The notes: a model not told the origin generated them from the letters alone. A stretch of 64,000 nucleotides of DNA from Dysosmobacter welbionis (GCF_005121165.3 NZ_CP034413.3:2108001-2172000), one strand, 5' to 3'; positions 36,162 to 46,250 are shown, counted from the stretch's first letter. Translations and numbers: made by a program.

Positions 36162-37468
36162 GTCCTGATATTATCATTTTGCTGCTGGGGCTGGTAGCCC
36201 TGATGGCGCTGGGCATCCCCATCTGCTTTGCCATGATGAGCGTGGCTTCAGTCATCCTGCTGGTGTTCTACGGCTCTGGCCTGCTGAATGTGTTGAACGC
36301 AGCATTTGTCTATCAGATGCAGTCGGAGTCCCTGCTGGCCATCCCCATGTTCGCTCTGATGGCGGCGTTCCTCCAGACCTCCGGCATCGGCGGAGACATC
36401 TACGAATTCTTCCACAAGTGGCTTGGCGGTATCAATGGCGGTCTGGCTATGGCCACAGTGGCCACCACGGCAGTCATCGCCGCTATGAGCGGTGTGGCGG
36501 CCACCGCTACCATCATGATGGGGCTGATTGCACTGCCAGCTATGTTGGACCGTGGTTATGATAAAGCGTTGGCCACTGGCCCCGTGCTGGCAGGTGGCTG
36601 CCTGGGCCCCATTATCCCGCCCTCTACCATCATGATCATCATGTCTTCCTATACCGGCGTGTCCGCAGGCTGGCTGTTTGCCGGCGGTGCGTTGCCCGGC
36701 GTAGGCTTGGCCCTGCTGTTCATCATCTATATCGGCATCCGCTGTGCCATCAATCCCAAGCTGGGCCCCGGCATCCCCAAGGCCGAGCGTCCCTCCTGGG
36801 GCGAGAAGATGCGGGTGTTTAAAAAGGTCATCGCCCCCATTGCCATCATCGTTCTGGTGCTGGGCTGCATCTATGCCGGAATCGCAACACCTACTGAGGC
36901 CGCCGGTGTGGGCGCTTTCGCCTCCATGGTGTATGCCCTGATTACCCGGAAACTGAATGTGAAGAATCTGCGGGCCTCTCTCATCCAGACCATGGAGGTC
37001 TCCGCCATGCTTATGTGGATTCTCATGGGAGGCGCCGCTTACAACTCCCTGGTGAATATCACCCGCCTGTCTGACGTGGTAGCCGCTGCTTTTGCAAGCT
37101 CCAATCTGGACGGCCTGCCCCTGATGCTGCTGATCTTTGCGCTGTTCTTTGTGATGGGGATGTTCCTGGACACTACGCCTATCATCATGATTGCCATTCC
37201 CATTCTGCTGCCGGTAATCCAGGCTTCTTCCCTGGACACCAACGCCACCATCCTGATTCTGTGTGTCACTCTTTGCCTGGGCATGATTACTCCGCCTTTT
37301 GGCATCAATATGTTCTACTTGCAGGGTGTGGCACCTCCGGGAGTGGACACCAAGGTTATGTACAAGGCGGTCATGCCGTATGTTATTATTTTCCTGGTTG
37401 CTTGCTTCTTTATGATGCTCTTCCCGGAACTGATTGTCATCTTCCCGAACGCTGCGATGGGATATTGA
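36158..37468 (+). CDS. dctM: TRAP transporter large permease (DctM)
   Basis: A 436-aa, roughly 12-span sodium-coupled permease. Signatures: GSGLLNVLNAAFVYQMQSES, SGVAATATIMMGLIALPAM, GGCLGPIIPPSTIMIIMSSY and GMITPPFGINMFYLQGVAP. It starts at GTG 36158 (after AAAGGAGG), overlapping the dctQ stop. It is the last gene of the sigma-54 operon; no clear terminator is visible before the att-like repeat at 37.75 kb. Confidence 0.93.
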   Translation: MSPDIIILLLGLVALMALGIPICFAMMSVASVILLVFYGSGLLNVLNAAFVYQMQSESLLAIPMFALMAAFLQTSGIGGDIYEFFHKWLGGINGGLAMATVATTAVIAAMSGVAATATIMMGLIALPAMLDRGYDKALATGPVLAGGCLGPIIPPSTIMIIMSSYTGVSAGWLFAGGALPGVGLALLFIIYIGIRCAINPKLGPGIPKAERPSWGEKMRVFKKVIAPIAIIVLVLGCIYAGIATPTEAAGVGAFASMVYALITRKLNVKNLRASLIQTMEVSAMLMWILMGGAAYNSLVNITRLSDVVAAAFASSNLDGLPLMLLIFALFFVMGMFLDTTPIIMIAIPILLPVIQASSLDTNATILILCVTLCLGMITPPFGINMFYLQGVAPPGVDTKVMYKAVMPYVIIFLVACFFMMLFPELIVIFPNAAMGY

Positions 37469-37746
37469 TCTGGAAGAACATCGGAGCTGCAAAGACCCAG
37501 GGCCCGTTCCGTTTGATTCATGCAATGTGGTGTTAACACATCTCCCCCAATATGTAAGCATAAACCGTTAGATGCATTTCTTGTGCTCCTTATTTCGGCA
37601 TCTTTCCCCGCCCCATGACTTGCCACAGATTGCTGAAAACCGTCATGGAGTAGGAAGAAATGAATTCCGGGTTTTGGACGATTCCAGGTCCCACAAAAGT
37701 CCGGAAAACGTTGCGGTGCAGCGGATAGAGAAAACGATAGCAGTTT
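37469..37746. other. Intergenic end of island 1
   Basis: 278 bp without a credible gene, leading into the second tRNA-fMet-like segment. GATTGCTGAAAA near 37631 recurs before the third att-like site (near 44148). Confidence 0.5.
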
Positions 37747-37825
37747 ATAACCCGGAGGTCGTAGGTTCAAGTCATGCCCCGCAATCACAAAACCGTCTGA
37801 TTTCTATGAAATCAGACGGTTTTTC
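37747..37825 (+). other. Second att-like site: diverged tRNA-fMet 3' end and terminator
   Basis: Aligns with 27491-27570: ATAACCCGGAGGTCG is exact, the T-arm is degraded (AAGTCATGCCCCGCAATCAC) and the terminator hairpin is kept (37789-37804 with 37808-37823). No 5' half is present, so it is not a tRNA gene. It marks the island 1/island 2 junction. Confidence 0.7.
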
Positions 37826-37977
37826 TGCCTTTGCATCCAAAGGTTTCCGGAGAAATAACGCGATTTTACAAAATTTGCAGTTGCCCCAAACCATGACCCA
37901 TACAGGGCAAAAAACGTGCCTTGGCGCAACTCTGCCGTGCCAAGGCTTTCCTGCTGTTTGGAACCATTTTTCCACTT

Positions 37978-39118
37978 TCAGATTGCCGCCGTCAGGACCT
38001 TCTCCATGGTCCTAGCCGCCTCCTTCTGGGCCGCTGTGGTGACGGGGGCATAGGTATGCAGGGTGAACCCCACGCTGAAGTGCCCCAGCATCCCGGATAT
38101 CGTCTTGATATCTACCCCGTTCTGGAGGGCCAGCGGTGCGAATGTATGCCGTAAATCGTGGAACCTGACCCGAGGCAGACCCGCCCGTCTCAGCACCCGG
38201 TGGAGTATATGCAGGACGCTGTCCGGTGAGATAGACCGCCGGTGGGTGAGGGAAACACCCAGGGACTGCTGACGTTTTTTTCCTCTGCTGTTTCAGAACC
38301 TGAATGGTATCCTCCGCCGGCGGCAGCGTTTGGTTGGCGTTTTTCGTCTTGAGCGATGCCGCCACCTCTCCGTTGATGCGAGCACCATGCCGTTTCACCC
38401 AAAGGCCGCCCCGGTCCAAATCAATTTCCTCCCATTTGAGGCCAAGCAATTCGCCTTTTCTCAATCTTGCCGCCAGCTCCGCATAGTACATCTCGAAGAC
38501 GCCGCTCTCCTTGGCTTCCTGCAGAAAGGAGGTCAACTGCTCGACGGGCAATGTTTTCATCTCCCGATGTTCCAGCTTCGGTAGGGCGCAGCCCTCGGTG
38601 GGATCGGTGGCAATAATTTTTTTCTCCTTGGCCGGCTTCATGGCTGAGGCGATGACCTGGCAGATGTTCCGCACCGTCTTGGGACTCAGACCCCTGGGCT
38701 GCCGCTTGCTCTCGACTCTGTCGATTCTTCCACTGTTGAGTAATTTTTTGCAGACCTTCTGTAATTCCAGAGAAGTGAGTTTTTCCAGCGGAACTTCGCC
38801 GATATCCGGCTTGATGTGGTTGTCGATATACCCTTGGTAGGCATGATGGGAGGATGATCTCACTTTGATCTTTGCATAGTTTTTGAACCACTTATCCATC
38901 CAAGCACCTACTATGTACTTTCCCATCATGGTCACGTCCAGGCCCTTGATTTCTTCAATGGCCGCTTTCGGGTTTGCCTCTCCCTGGGTCCGGCCCAGGA
39001 CGTTCTTGTAGATCGGCTTTCCGGCCTCCAGATCGTGCCCGGCTGTGTAGCGACCCTCCCAGCAGCCACCTTTTCTTTTTCTGATGTTGCGCTCTCCGTC
39101 GGCCCATTTCTTCGCCAT
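37978..39118 (-). pseudogene. Tyrosine integrase 2, frameshifted
   Basis: A close paralogue of integrase 1: MAKKWADGERNIRKRKGG, WEGRYTAGHDLEAGK, KVPLEKL-like EVPLEKLTSLELQK, LRKGELLGLKWEEI (Arg I), HDLRHTFAPLAL and TLHTYAPV. Two one-base frame breaks are visible: the T7 run 38275-38281 and a C missing near 38232 relative to copy 1. Both could be sequencing undercalls, so activity cannot be excluded. In the tyrosine motif the residue after Tyr is Ala, then Pro. It faces the att-like repeat at 37.75 kb. Confidence 0.8.
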
Positions 39119-39161
39119 GGCATTCATTTTCTTTGCAATAACACAACATGCCGCAGAGAAG

Positions 39162-39244
39162 AGAAAAACGTCAATGCCGCTATTTCATACCCAGAACAAC
39201 GCCCTTTCAAAACCCGCAACTGCCCGCAGTGTGGGCAGTTGTGA
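39162..39244. repeat. Repeat A, copy 2
   Basis: Aligns with 29592-29673 over about 80 bp. It lies immediately upstream of integrase 2, the same relative place as in island 1. Confidence 0.65.
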
Positions 39245-39383
39245 CCGCCCTGGTGTCGAAAAGGCGTCGGGGCTTTCTTCTGTCTGCCGGGTGACGGCGC
39301 TCTCTTTGTCAACGGTGTTGTAATCCCGGCATTGAGTAAAAGCGCTTTTCTGATTTCTCCCCTTCGGCCAACAGGTTGCCCCA

Positions 39384-39448
39384 AGTGGGGCTGGGCTTCT
39401 GCCCGGAACTGCGGCCGGCGTATAGCCGGGTGCGATTCTTGCCCCACT
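39384..39448. repeat. Repeat B, copy 2 (possible structured element)
   Basis: AGTGGGGC (39384-39391) pairs with GCCCCACT (39441-39448) and encloses GGGCTTCTGCCC, GAACTGC and CCGGC-GTATA-GCCGG. The stem sequences differ from copies 1 and 3, but pairing is largely retained. Confidence 0.6.
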
Positions 39449-39511
39449 CTGGTGGGCACAATTTCACTTTCCATTTTATCTCGTGGTTTTTTAAAAGATT
39501 CTGAAATTGCG

Positions 39512-39543
39512 GAAGGGGACGGCTCTATCTGGCCGCCCCCTTC
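39512..39543 (-). terminator. Terminator of the purine operon
   Basis: On the minus strand GAAGGGGGCGGC pairs with GCCGTCCCCTTC around an 8-nt loop, 34 bp after the last gene. Confidence 0.65.
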
Positions 39544-39576
39544 ATCATTTAGTTCAGTGAAACAACGTTTTAGTTG

Positions 39577-40602
39577 TTAAAATGCGGTCAAATTCTGGCA
39601 TGTAGCTTCAAACTGATGCAACCTAGACAACAGTTCACTTCGCCTTTCTTCTGTGCAGAAGGCGGCGTCTACTGCATAATACTGCAGCTTTAATAGCTCC
39701 TCAATTTTCCAGTGATACTGTTCTGCCACGCGTTGGAGCTCTTGACTTAGGGAAACACGCAGAAGCTGCGGATCATCCGTGTTGACTGTTACCGATATCC
39801 CTCTACTATACAATTCACCCAACGGATGATTGCCAGGCGTATAGAGGCCGCCTGCCACATTCGACGTATAGCAGATATTCAAAGGAATCCGCTCTCTCAG
39901 GAGCCGTTCCAGCAGTTTCAAGTCCTCCACTGCCCGCACGCCATGATCGATTCTTTTAGCTCCCAACAGTTCAAGAGCTTCCTGAACTCCTTCCGGCCCA
40001 GAGGACTCGCCGGCATGGACGGCAATGCCCAGCCCGGCCTCCGCCGCTCTCGCCAGTAATGGCGCAAATCTCTGGTTGGAGTCCTGCGAGCAGGCCTCGT
40101 TTCCGTCGACGGAAACCCCGACCAACCGCGGATGTCTGTGGGACAAGATCCACTCTATGGTCCTGCGGGCAGACGCTGTATCCTGTTCTCTGCGCAGGGA
40201 CACAAGAAGCCGGCAATCCGGCAGTCCATCTGCTCCGGCCTGGTCAAAACCTTCCAGAACGCCTGTCAACAGCTCTCCGGTCCGAATGTTTTTCCAATGG
40301 CTGGGATTGACGATGATTTCCGTATAGAGGATACCCTGCTCCTGGGCGTACTTTGCATGGCGGTATGCAATCTGCTGAGCAGTCTCCCGATTCTGCACCA
40401 AACTGCAGATCCAGTCCAGCAGGTCAAGGAAGTCCGAGAGACCTGAGAAATCGAACAGGTGCTGACGGGGACGTGGCAGGGAAATCCCCTGCATTTCGGC
40501 CAGCAGGCAGACGGTTTCAGGATCGAATGTGCCCTCTAGGTGGATGTGCAGCTCCAGCTTCGGCATTCGCTGGATTTGTTCCAACGTCGCCATACCGGTC
40601 AT
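39577..40602 (-). CDS. Adenosine deaminase-family protein 1
   Basis: A 341-aa amidohydrolase that should deaminate adenosine, adenine or a related purine. Zinc and catalytic motifs: LHIHLEG near residue 16, VHAGESSG, RIDHGVR and NTDDPQLL. The spacing and length fit ADA/ADE enzymes. The start (MTGMATLEQ) overlaps the stop of the upstream deaminase by 4 bp, so they are translationally coupled. The substrate difference between the two paralogues is not readable; one may use the free base. Confidence 0.85.
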   Translation of the reverse strand: MTGMATLEQIQRMPKLELHIHLEGTFDPETVCLLAEMQGISLPRPRQHLFDFSGLSDFLDLLDWICSLVQNRETAQQIAYRHAKYAQEQGILYTEIIVNPSHWKNIRTGELLTGVLEGFDQAGADGLPDCRLLVSLRREQDTASARRTIEWILSHRHPRLVGVSVDGNEACSQDSNQRFAPLLARAAEAGLGIAVHAGESSGPEGVQEALELLGAKRIDHGVRAVEDLKLLERLLRERIPLNICYTSNVAGGLYTPGNHPLGELYSRGISVTVNTDDPQLLRVSLSQELQRVAEQYHWKIEELLKLQYYAVDAAFCTEERRSELLSRLHQFEATCQNLTAF

Positions 40603-41648
40603 TGAGCACCTTCCTGCTGGAAGCGTTCTACCCAGGCATCAAACTGTGGCAGGAGATGCTGTCCGCTGATGGAGTAGGCAAATCCGTTGCGGATGATCTG
40701 GATCAGCTCTGCTTCCGTCAATCCCATCTTCTCTGCATCCAGAATCAATTCCTCTGTCATAGAGCAGGTATAAGGCGGGTCATCAGAACTGATGGAGACC
40801 GGCACGCCGGAGTGCAGCAGGGTGAGGAGTGGGTGTGCCTCAAAACTGGCGGCAGCTCCAGAGTAAACATTTCCGGAAGGACACATGGCACAGAGAATCT
40901 GATGTTCCTGCAGATATTCCATGAGTTCCGGATGTTCCGCCGCCCGACAGCCGTGATCGATTCGCTGAACATCGAGCTTCAGCAGGGCATCCCAGATGTT
41001 GTCCGCACCGCCGTCCTCTCCGGCATGAGCGGTAAGGAACAGCCCCATTTCCTTTGCCTCCCGATAGCTCTCCAAATGCTTGATACAGGGATGACCGTTT
41101 TCCTCACAGTCCATTCCCAGCCCCGCGACCATATCCAGATAGGGACGGAGCGCCTTGACAAAAGACAGGCACCGCTCGCTGGAAAGGGTCCGGTCCAGTC
41201 CGGCGATGTAGACAATCTCCACGCCATAAAGCTTTTTCGCTTTTTTTTGTGCGCTGCGATACCCCTCCATGACCACTTTTAGGGGAATTCCCCGCTCTTC
41301 GTTCAGTGGATAATCCAAATGCAGCTCTTGGTAGATAATATTTTGACGCTGATCCTCTTTTGCCAATGCCAGGACAACTGCTTCATAGTCTTCCTCATGG
41401 AGACAAACGGAGTTCAATGTCCGGTCACAGATCATAAACCCATCCAGTCCCTTTCTGGAGATTAGATCCTGAGACCAGACCGCAATTTCTTCCGTGGAGT
41501 GGACTGGCAGCTTCACATGATTTTTCTCCGCCAGCTCCAGCGCGAGAGCCCAGGGGATGGAGCCTTCAATGTGAATATGGTTTTCTGCCTTCGGGATTTC
41601 CTGCAACATCTGCTTTTGCCGAGAAGTTAACATAGAACAACCCTCCAT
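40599..41648 (-). CDS. Adenosine deaminase-family protein 2
   Basis: A 349-aa paralogue of the next gene. Motifs: NHIHIEGSI, LTAHAGEDGG, RIDHGCRA and ISSDDPPYT. A region with ICDRTLNSVCLHEEDYE replaces the usual helix cap and probably shapes the purine pocket. It lies 4 bp downstream of the permease gene on the minus strand, indicating import followed by deamination. Confidence 0.85.
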   Translation of the reverse strand: MEGCSMLTSRQKQMLQEIPKAENHIHIEGSIPWALALELAEKNHVKLPVHSTEEIAVWSQDLISRKGLDGFMICDRTLNSVCLHEEDYEAVVLALAKEDQRQNIIYQELHLDYPLNEERGIPLKVVMEGYRSAQKKAKKLYGVEIVYIAGLDRTLSSERCLSFVKALRPYLDMVAGLGMDCEENGHPCIKHLESYREAKEMGLFLTAHAGEDGGADNIWDALLKLDVQRIDHGCRAAEHPELMEYLQEHQILCAMCPSGNVYSGAAASFEAHPLLTLLHSGVPVSISSDDPPYTCSMTEELILDAEKMGLTEAELIQIIRNGFAYSISGQHLLPQFDAWVERFQQEGAQ

Positions 41649-41652
41649 TCCG

Positions 41653-43031
41653 TCAAAAAATAGCGTCCAGAATCAAGTACATCAAAAAGACTGCCGTTAG
41701 GATCAGCATCGTGGGAGAGAGCTGCTTTCTTCTGCCGGTCACTGCCATGCAGAGAGTGTAGCTGAGCATGGAAAAAAGTACACCATAGGCGATATTGTAC
41801 GTAAAGGGCATGGCTGCGACGGCAAAGAAGGCCGGCATAGCCACGGAAAAATCCGAAAGATCCAAAGTGGAGAGTGGCTCCATCATGAAAATCCCGACCA
41901 TGATGAGCGCAGGCGCTGCTGCAATGCTGGGAATCATCAGAAAAACGGGGGAGAAGAACAACGTCAGCAGAAAGAGCAGGCCTGTACTACAGGCAGTCAG
42001 GCCGGTCCGCCCGCCAGCGGCGATCCCTGCGGCACTTTCTGCGCCGTAAATCGTGACCGTACTGGTTCCCAGAACCGCGCCGACTGCAGCGGCTCCTGCC
42101 GAGACGAACAGAGCTTTTCCTGCTCCCGGAGTCTTGCCATCCTCATCCACCAGTCCGGCCTTGGGGCGATCCCCAAGAACACACCCAAACTGTCAAATAG
42201 ATCTACAAATAAAAAGCTGACAATCGCAAAAATGGTTCCAAGAACGAAGGGGAGCGGTCCGGAAAACATCCCCCTGTAACTCAACTGGCCCAGAGTAGGG
42301 GCCAGAGCCTCTGCTGGATTGTCAAAGGAGAAAACAGAGGTCGGCAGAGTGGTATAGGCCGCACCAGTGACGGGGTCTTTCACAAACAGACCCAGAACCG
42401 TCACCAGAAGAATGCCAATCAGAATCCCACCCTTGACCTGTCGGATGACCAATACCGCCGTAATAGCGATGCCGGCCAGCGCCAGCACTGTGCCGGGATT
42501 GCTCAAGTCGCCCACCGTCACCAGGGTGCTATCAGACTTTTGAATCAGGCCAGCGGACTGGAAGCCGCAAAACGCAATAAACATACCGACGCCCGCGCCA
42601 ATGGCCTTTTTCACGCAGTCTGGAACTGCGTCTACAATATGCTGCTGCGTCTTAAATGCACTCAAAAGCATAAAGACACAGCCGGATGTAAATACGCACG
42701 CCAAGCCGTTCTGCCAGGAAAGGCCCATGCCCTGTACCACGGTGTAGGCCATATAACTATTTAGGCCCATGGCTGGCCCCAGAGCAAACGGGAAGTTTCC
42801 CCACAGGCCGATCCAGAGGCAACCGATGCATGATGAAAGCGCCGTTGCCCAGAACACCGCCTTTTGGTCCATGCCTGCTGCTGCGAGAATCGTTGGATTC
42901 AATACCATAATGCTGACACAGGAGAGAAAAGTGGTAGCTCCCGCAATCAATTCTGTCCGCAGGGTTGTTCCCCGTTCAGACAAATGAAAAACTCTCTCAA
43001 AAATTGATCTGTTCCCAATCGTAGAATTCAT
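41653..43031 (-). CDS. NCS2-family purine permease (frameshifted as read)
   Basis: A nucleobase transporter of the AdeP/PbuG type. FALGPAMGLNSYMAYTVVQ is the family signature, and about 12 membrane spans are present. The frame breaks at the G4 run 42163-42166 (C4 on the sense strand); one extra base joins SLGVFLGIAP to LVDEDGKTPGAGKALFVSA and restores 459 aa. The C-terminal part with SAGAAAVGAVLGTSTVTIY is normal. The substrate is probably adenine or hypoxanthine/guanine. It heads the operon divergent from the GntR gene. Confidence 0.85.
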
Positions 43032-43226
43032 GATTTCCCCCTTCCTGTCATGCCGCCTGATTTGATGGCGTCCCTGTGCGCACAGGTGTTAGTGCCATCT
43101 TAGAATAGGAAAAAACAGATTTCAACTGTCTGTCAACAAGTCAGACGACATTTTTCATACCACCCTTGTAAGCGTGGAAATTCGGGAAGATTCCAAGGAG
43201 TTGTCCGACCAATTTGAGGACCTTTC

Positions 43227-43255
43227 TTGCTTTCTTTTCATAAGTTGTATACAAT
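43227..43255 (+). promoter_or_regulatory. GntR gene promoter with overlapping palindrome
   Basis: TTGCTT (43227-43232) and TACAAT (43250-43255) are spaced 17 bp. The perfect palindrome TTGTATACAA (43246-43255) covers the -10 and is a likely GntR operator for autoregulation. Confidence 0.65.
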
Positions 43256-43299
43256 AAAGGAGCGGATCCCATACATCTGAAAAGAAGGGGATTGTCTCT

Positions 43300-44052
43300 A
43301 TGAATACACACGAAGTCCCGCTGCGGGAACGTGTCCGGGCCCAGCTTCTGGAGCTCATTTCCGAAATGGATCTGACCGTCAACACCAGATTGCTCTCTGA
43401 AGGACAGCTGGCAGCGAAATTTCAGGTGAGCCGCAGCACCATCCGTACAGTCCTCAGTGACTTGGAAGTGGAAGGCAAGGTCATCCGCCGGCAGGGGAGC
43501 GGTACCTATGTCAATTCACAGGCCATCCAGGTGAATACAACGCTGTATCCTCGGATCGACTTGCGGGAAATTGTTGCTAGAAACGGCTATTCCGCCAGGA
43601 GTGAGGTGCTGTCTGTCCGTCAGATTCCAGCGGGAAGGCAGTCCCTTTTGTTCAACTGTGGCCCGACACATCAGCTGCAGGAGATCCGCAGCCTGTATTA
43701 CGCGGATGAGTTTCCATGCATGTACTGCATTGATTGTATCCGAGACGGGCGGATCACGGAAGATCAGTGGCGGACTCCGGAGCTTGCGACACAGTCCATC
43801 TATGAGTTTCTCAAGGAGGCGGGCAATATTCATGTAAAATGGGATATGATGCGCCTCCGGGCTACTACCAGCGGTGAGGTTCCAGAGCTGGCGGTTTATT
43901 TTGAGGTCCCTGTGGGAAAGATCCGGCCCTTTATTCTTTTAGAGATTACGAATTACGATGACAAAAATAACCCGGTCCTCTGTGGAAACATCTATGTGGA
44001 TACGGAGCGAATCAAATTGAATCTTGTACGTGATTTGGGGCAGCTTTCATAA
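43300..44052 (+). CDS. GntR/HutC-family regulator
   Basis: A 250-aa repressor-type protein. The winged helix is at about residues 5-70 (LAAKFQVSRSTIRTVLSDLE, then RRQGSGTYV), followed by a UTRA effector-binding domain to the C-terminus. It is divergent from the permease-deaminase operon and is its likely regulator, with a purine or purine derivative as inferred effector. It is transcribed from the promoter at 43227. Confidence 0.87.
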   Translation: MNTHEVPLRERVRAQLLELISEMDLTVNTRLLSEGQLAAKFQVSRSTIRTVLSDLEVEGKVIRRQGSGTYVNSQAIQVNTTLYPRIDLREIVARNGYSARSEVLSVRQIPAGRQSLLFNCGPTHQLQEIRSLYYADEFPCMYCIDCIRDGRITEDQWRTPELATQSIYEFLKEAGNIHVKWDMMRLRATTSGEVPELAVYFEVPVGKIRPFILLEITNYDDKNNPVLCGNIYVDTERIKLNLVRDLGQLS

Positions 44053-44177
44053 GGATTGTTCCTACAGATCTTTTATTGACAGTCTAATGAAAGATGGTTT
44101 CCGTTTTCAGGTTCCCTGCTTTCTCGTGATTTAGAACCTGACCCCAATTGCTGAAAATCGCTGCGGAACGGAAAGCA

Positions 44178-44192
44178 GCTCATAACCCGGAG
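44178..44192 (+). other. Third tRNA-fMet-like fragment
   Basis: GCTCATAACCCGGAG matches the anticodon arm of tRNA-fMet exactly (27488-27502) and is joined directly to integrase-like sequence. It marks the start of island 3 after a deletion. Confidence 0.6.
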
Positions 44193-44197
44193 CTCAT

Positions 44198-44700
44198 GGA
44201 ACCTAACTCTGGCAGTCCCGCCCGCTTCAGCACCGGGCAGAGCATGTGCAGGACGCTGTCCGGGGAGATGGGGCCTCCGCGACCTTGTCATCGATTCGGG
44301 CGACCTGCTGTTTTAGCCGGAGTTTGCCTTTTTCCGAGTCAATATTCTCCCCTTTGAGGTCAAGGAGCGATCCTGTCGAAGGCCGGTGGGCAACTCTCCA
44401 TAGTACATCGCAGACACGCCGATGCCGTTTGCCTCTCTCAGGAAGGCCATCAGTTGTTCTGCCGGAAGTGTGATCGGTGGCGATGAACTGGTGGATGCTC
44501 CGCACTGTCTTGGGGCTTAGGTCCTTAGCCTGCTTTTGCTCTCGACCCTATGAATTCTCCTCCTGCTGATCAGCAGTTTCCTGCAGAACTCCTGCAACTC
44601 CAGAAAAGTGAGCTTTTCCAGTGGAATCTTTCCAATGTTGGGCTTAATGTGGCTCTGCGCTTTACCATGGTGTTCACTGTTTTCGCAGCAACACAACATA
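44198..44700 (-). pseudogene. Integrase 3 relic
   Basis: Nucleotide and peptide similarity to integrases 1 and 2 survives in pieces: CCCGCCCGCTTCAGCACCGGG near 44217, SPKT and RIHRVESK near 44500-44560, and IGKIPLEKLTFLELQEFCRK near 44570-44640. The C-terminal catalytic region is deleted and frames are scrambled. An upstream hairpin with a T tail (44752-44782) matches the one upstream of integrase 1. Confidence 0.7.
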
Positions 44701-44779
44701 CTACGGAAAACAGAAATATTCAGGGACTACGGTCACTGTTGGCTTAAGGTTAAAAAAGGGCTGCCAGCGGCAGCCCTTT

Positions 44780-45190
44780 TTCTTTGTGTAGCGTATCAAT
44801 TTTTGACCCGGGGATACCCTTTTTCGCTGTTTCTATAGCTGGCTTTTCTTCTTCGCCATTGGATGCGATGTCTGGCATGCATGAGGGGGATGTACTAGGC
44901 CGGAGGGCACTCCGCTCCCTCGATCCCTGCTTTTATCGCTTACTGGCTCACCATAATACGACAAGCATGGGGGGAAGGCTCCTAAGATCATCTCTTCTAC
45001 CATGCAGTCCCATTAGGACTCCGCCAGTCAAAGTTCCAAAGAAATTGCCGCTAAACACAAGCTATGCAGTATCTATACACCAATAAGAGGTAATTTTCAT
45101 ATCTTGGCAGTTTTGGGGCAGTGTTGTTGTTCTCGAAGATAGTTGTCGGGTGACTGCCTGCTGTCTAATCTCCCATGCGCGGTTGCCGTC
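44780..45190. other. Intergenic DNA, start of island 3 cargo
   Basis: The first 80 bp resemble the region upstream of integrase 1 (GTATCAATTTTTGACC shared with 29060-29080). I see nothing recognisable in the rest. Confidence 0.5.
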
Positions 45191-46237
45191 TTAGTCCTCC
45201 ATCCCATTAGGCCGGATCACCAACTTGAGCACATTATGGTCCAACACATCTTCGATGGCCTGCGGGAATTCTTCCAGTGGATAGAGCCGGGTTATCAGTC
45301 GGTCCGTTTTCACCTTTCCGGTATCCATAGCATCCACGGCACGGCCGAATTGATGAACCTGGCAGTAGGACGTGTAGTACTGCAATTCATTGCGATAAAA
45401 ATATGCGGGGTTGATGGAGATGTCCTCATCATCCTTTGTGGAACTGAATTGAAGCAGCCGACCGCCCTTTTTCAAAAGCTGGAAACAATCCGGCAGGACA
45501 GAGGCGCTTCCTGTGGCATCCACGATGGCATCCACGCCGTAGGGGAACCGGTCAAACACTGCTTTGGTGTGGACTGCGGGATCGCTGCGGTCCATCAGAA
45601 TGGTGTCAACGCCATAAGCGTTCAGAACATCCAATTTGGACTGAGTGGGAGCCAGGCAGATCACATGGTTTGCGTTGGAGTGTTTGAGCAGCTGTGCCAG
45701 AATGATGCCGTTCGGACCGGCTCCGAAAACCAGCACATCCTCCCCGTATTTGACGTCAAGGCGATCCATGGCGTGAATGCAGCAGGCAACAGGTTCTGTC
45801 ATACAAGCCTCGTTGAAGGAGAGGTGGTCCGGAATCCGGAACACGGTCTTGTCCTTTACTTTTAAGTACTGGGCAAATCCGCCGGGGATACTGTGCCCCA
45901 CAGACTGGAAGTTCAGGCAGTGGGCGTACATCTCCTGCTGGCAGAAGTAGCACTTTCCACAGGGGACAGCATTATCGGCTGTTACACGGTCGCCCACGTT
46001 CCAGCCTGTCACAGCGGAGCCCACCTGGTAGATATAGCCGGCGAACTCATGACCGGTGGTGATGGGATAGCGTCCCAACTTGTGACCGGTTGTATGATGA
46101 CGGCGGTCTGCGCCTTTGCAGATGCTGGCTGCCATGACCTTGATGACAACCTCATCCTCGCCGCACACAGGCATCGGTACATCCCGGACACTGCACACGG
46201 ACGGGCGGTCGTAGACCAGCGCTCTCATGGTTTCCAT
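45191..46237 (-). CDS. Zinc-dependent medium-chain dehydrogenase (operon-distal)
   Basis: A 348-aa MDR-family alcohol/polyol dehydrogenase. The structural zinc site is CGKCYFCQQEMYAHC. The catalytic zinc region has SICKGAD, where GICGSD is usual, and TTGHEFAGY. The cofactor loop is VFGAGPNGIILAQLL. I chose the ATG at 46237 (after GGAGG); the longer upstream frame overlaps the aldolase. As the last gene of the operon it may reduce the aldehyde released by the aldolase, which is an inference. Confidence 0.85.
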   Translation of the reverse strand: METMRALVYDRPSVCSVRDVPMPVCGEDEVVIKVMAASICKGADRRHHTTGHKLGRYPITTGHEFAGYIYQVGSAVTGWNVGDRVTADNAVPCGKCYFCQQEMYAHCLNFQSVGHSIPGGFAQYLKVKDKTVFRIPDHLSFNEACMTEPVACCIHAMDRLDVKYGEDVLVFGAGPNGIILAQLLKHSNANHVICLAPTQSKLDVLNAYGVDTILMDRSDPAVHTKAVFDRFPYGVDAIVDATGSASVLPDCFQLLKKGGRLLQFSSTKDDEDISINPAYFYRNELQYYTSYCQVHQFGRAVDAMDTGKVKTDRLITRLYPLEEFPQAIEDVLDHNVLKLVIRPNGMED

Positions 46238-46250
46238 AGACTTTCCTCCT

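Noticed and set aside
37747-37825. A second tRNA-Met gene
   Set aside because: Only the 3' half is present and the T-arm is mutated, so it cannot fold as a tRNA. It is an att-like duplication.
43032-43299. A purine riboswitch upstream of the NCS2 permease
   Set aside because: The conserved purine-aptamer core and paired stems are not found in the leader, and a GntR regulator explains control.
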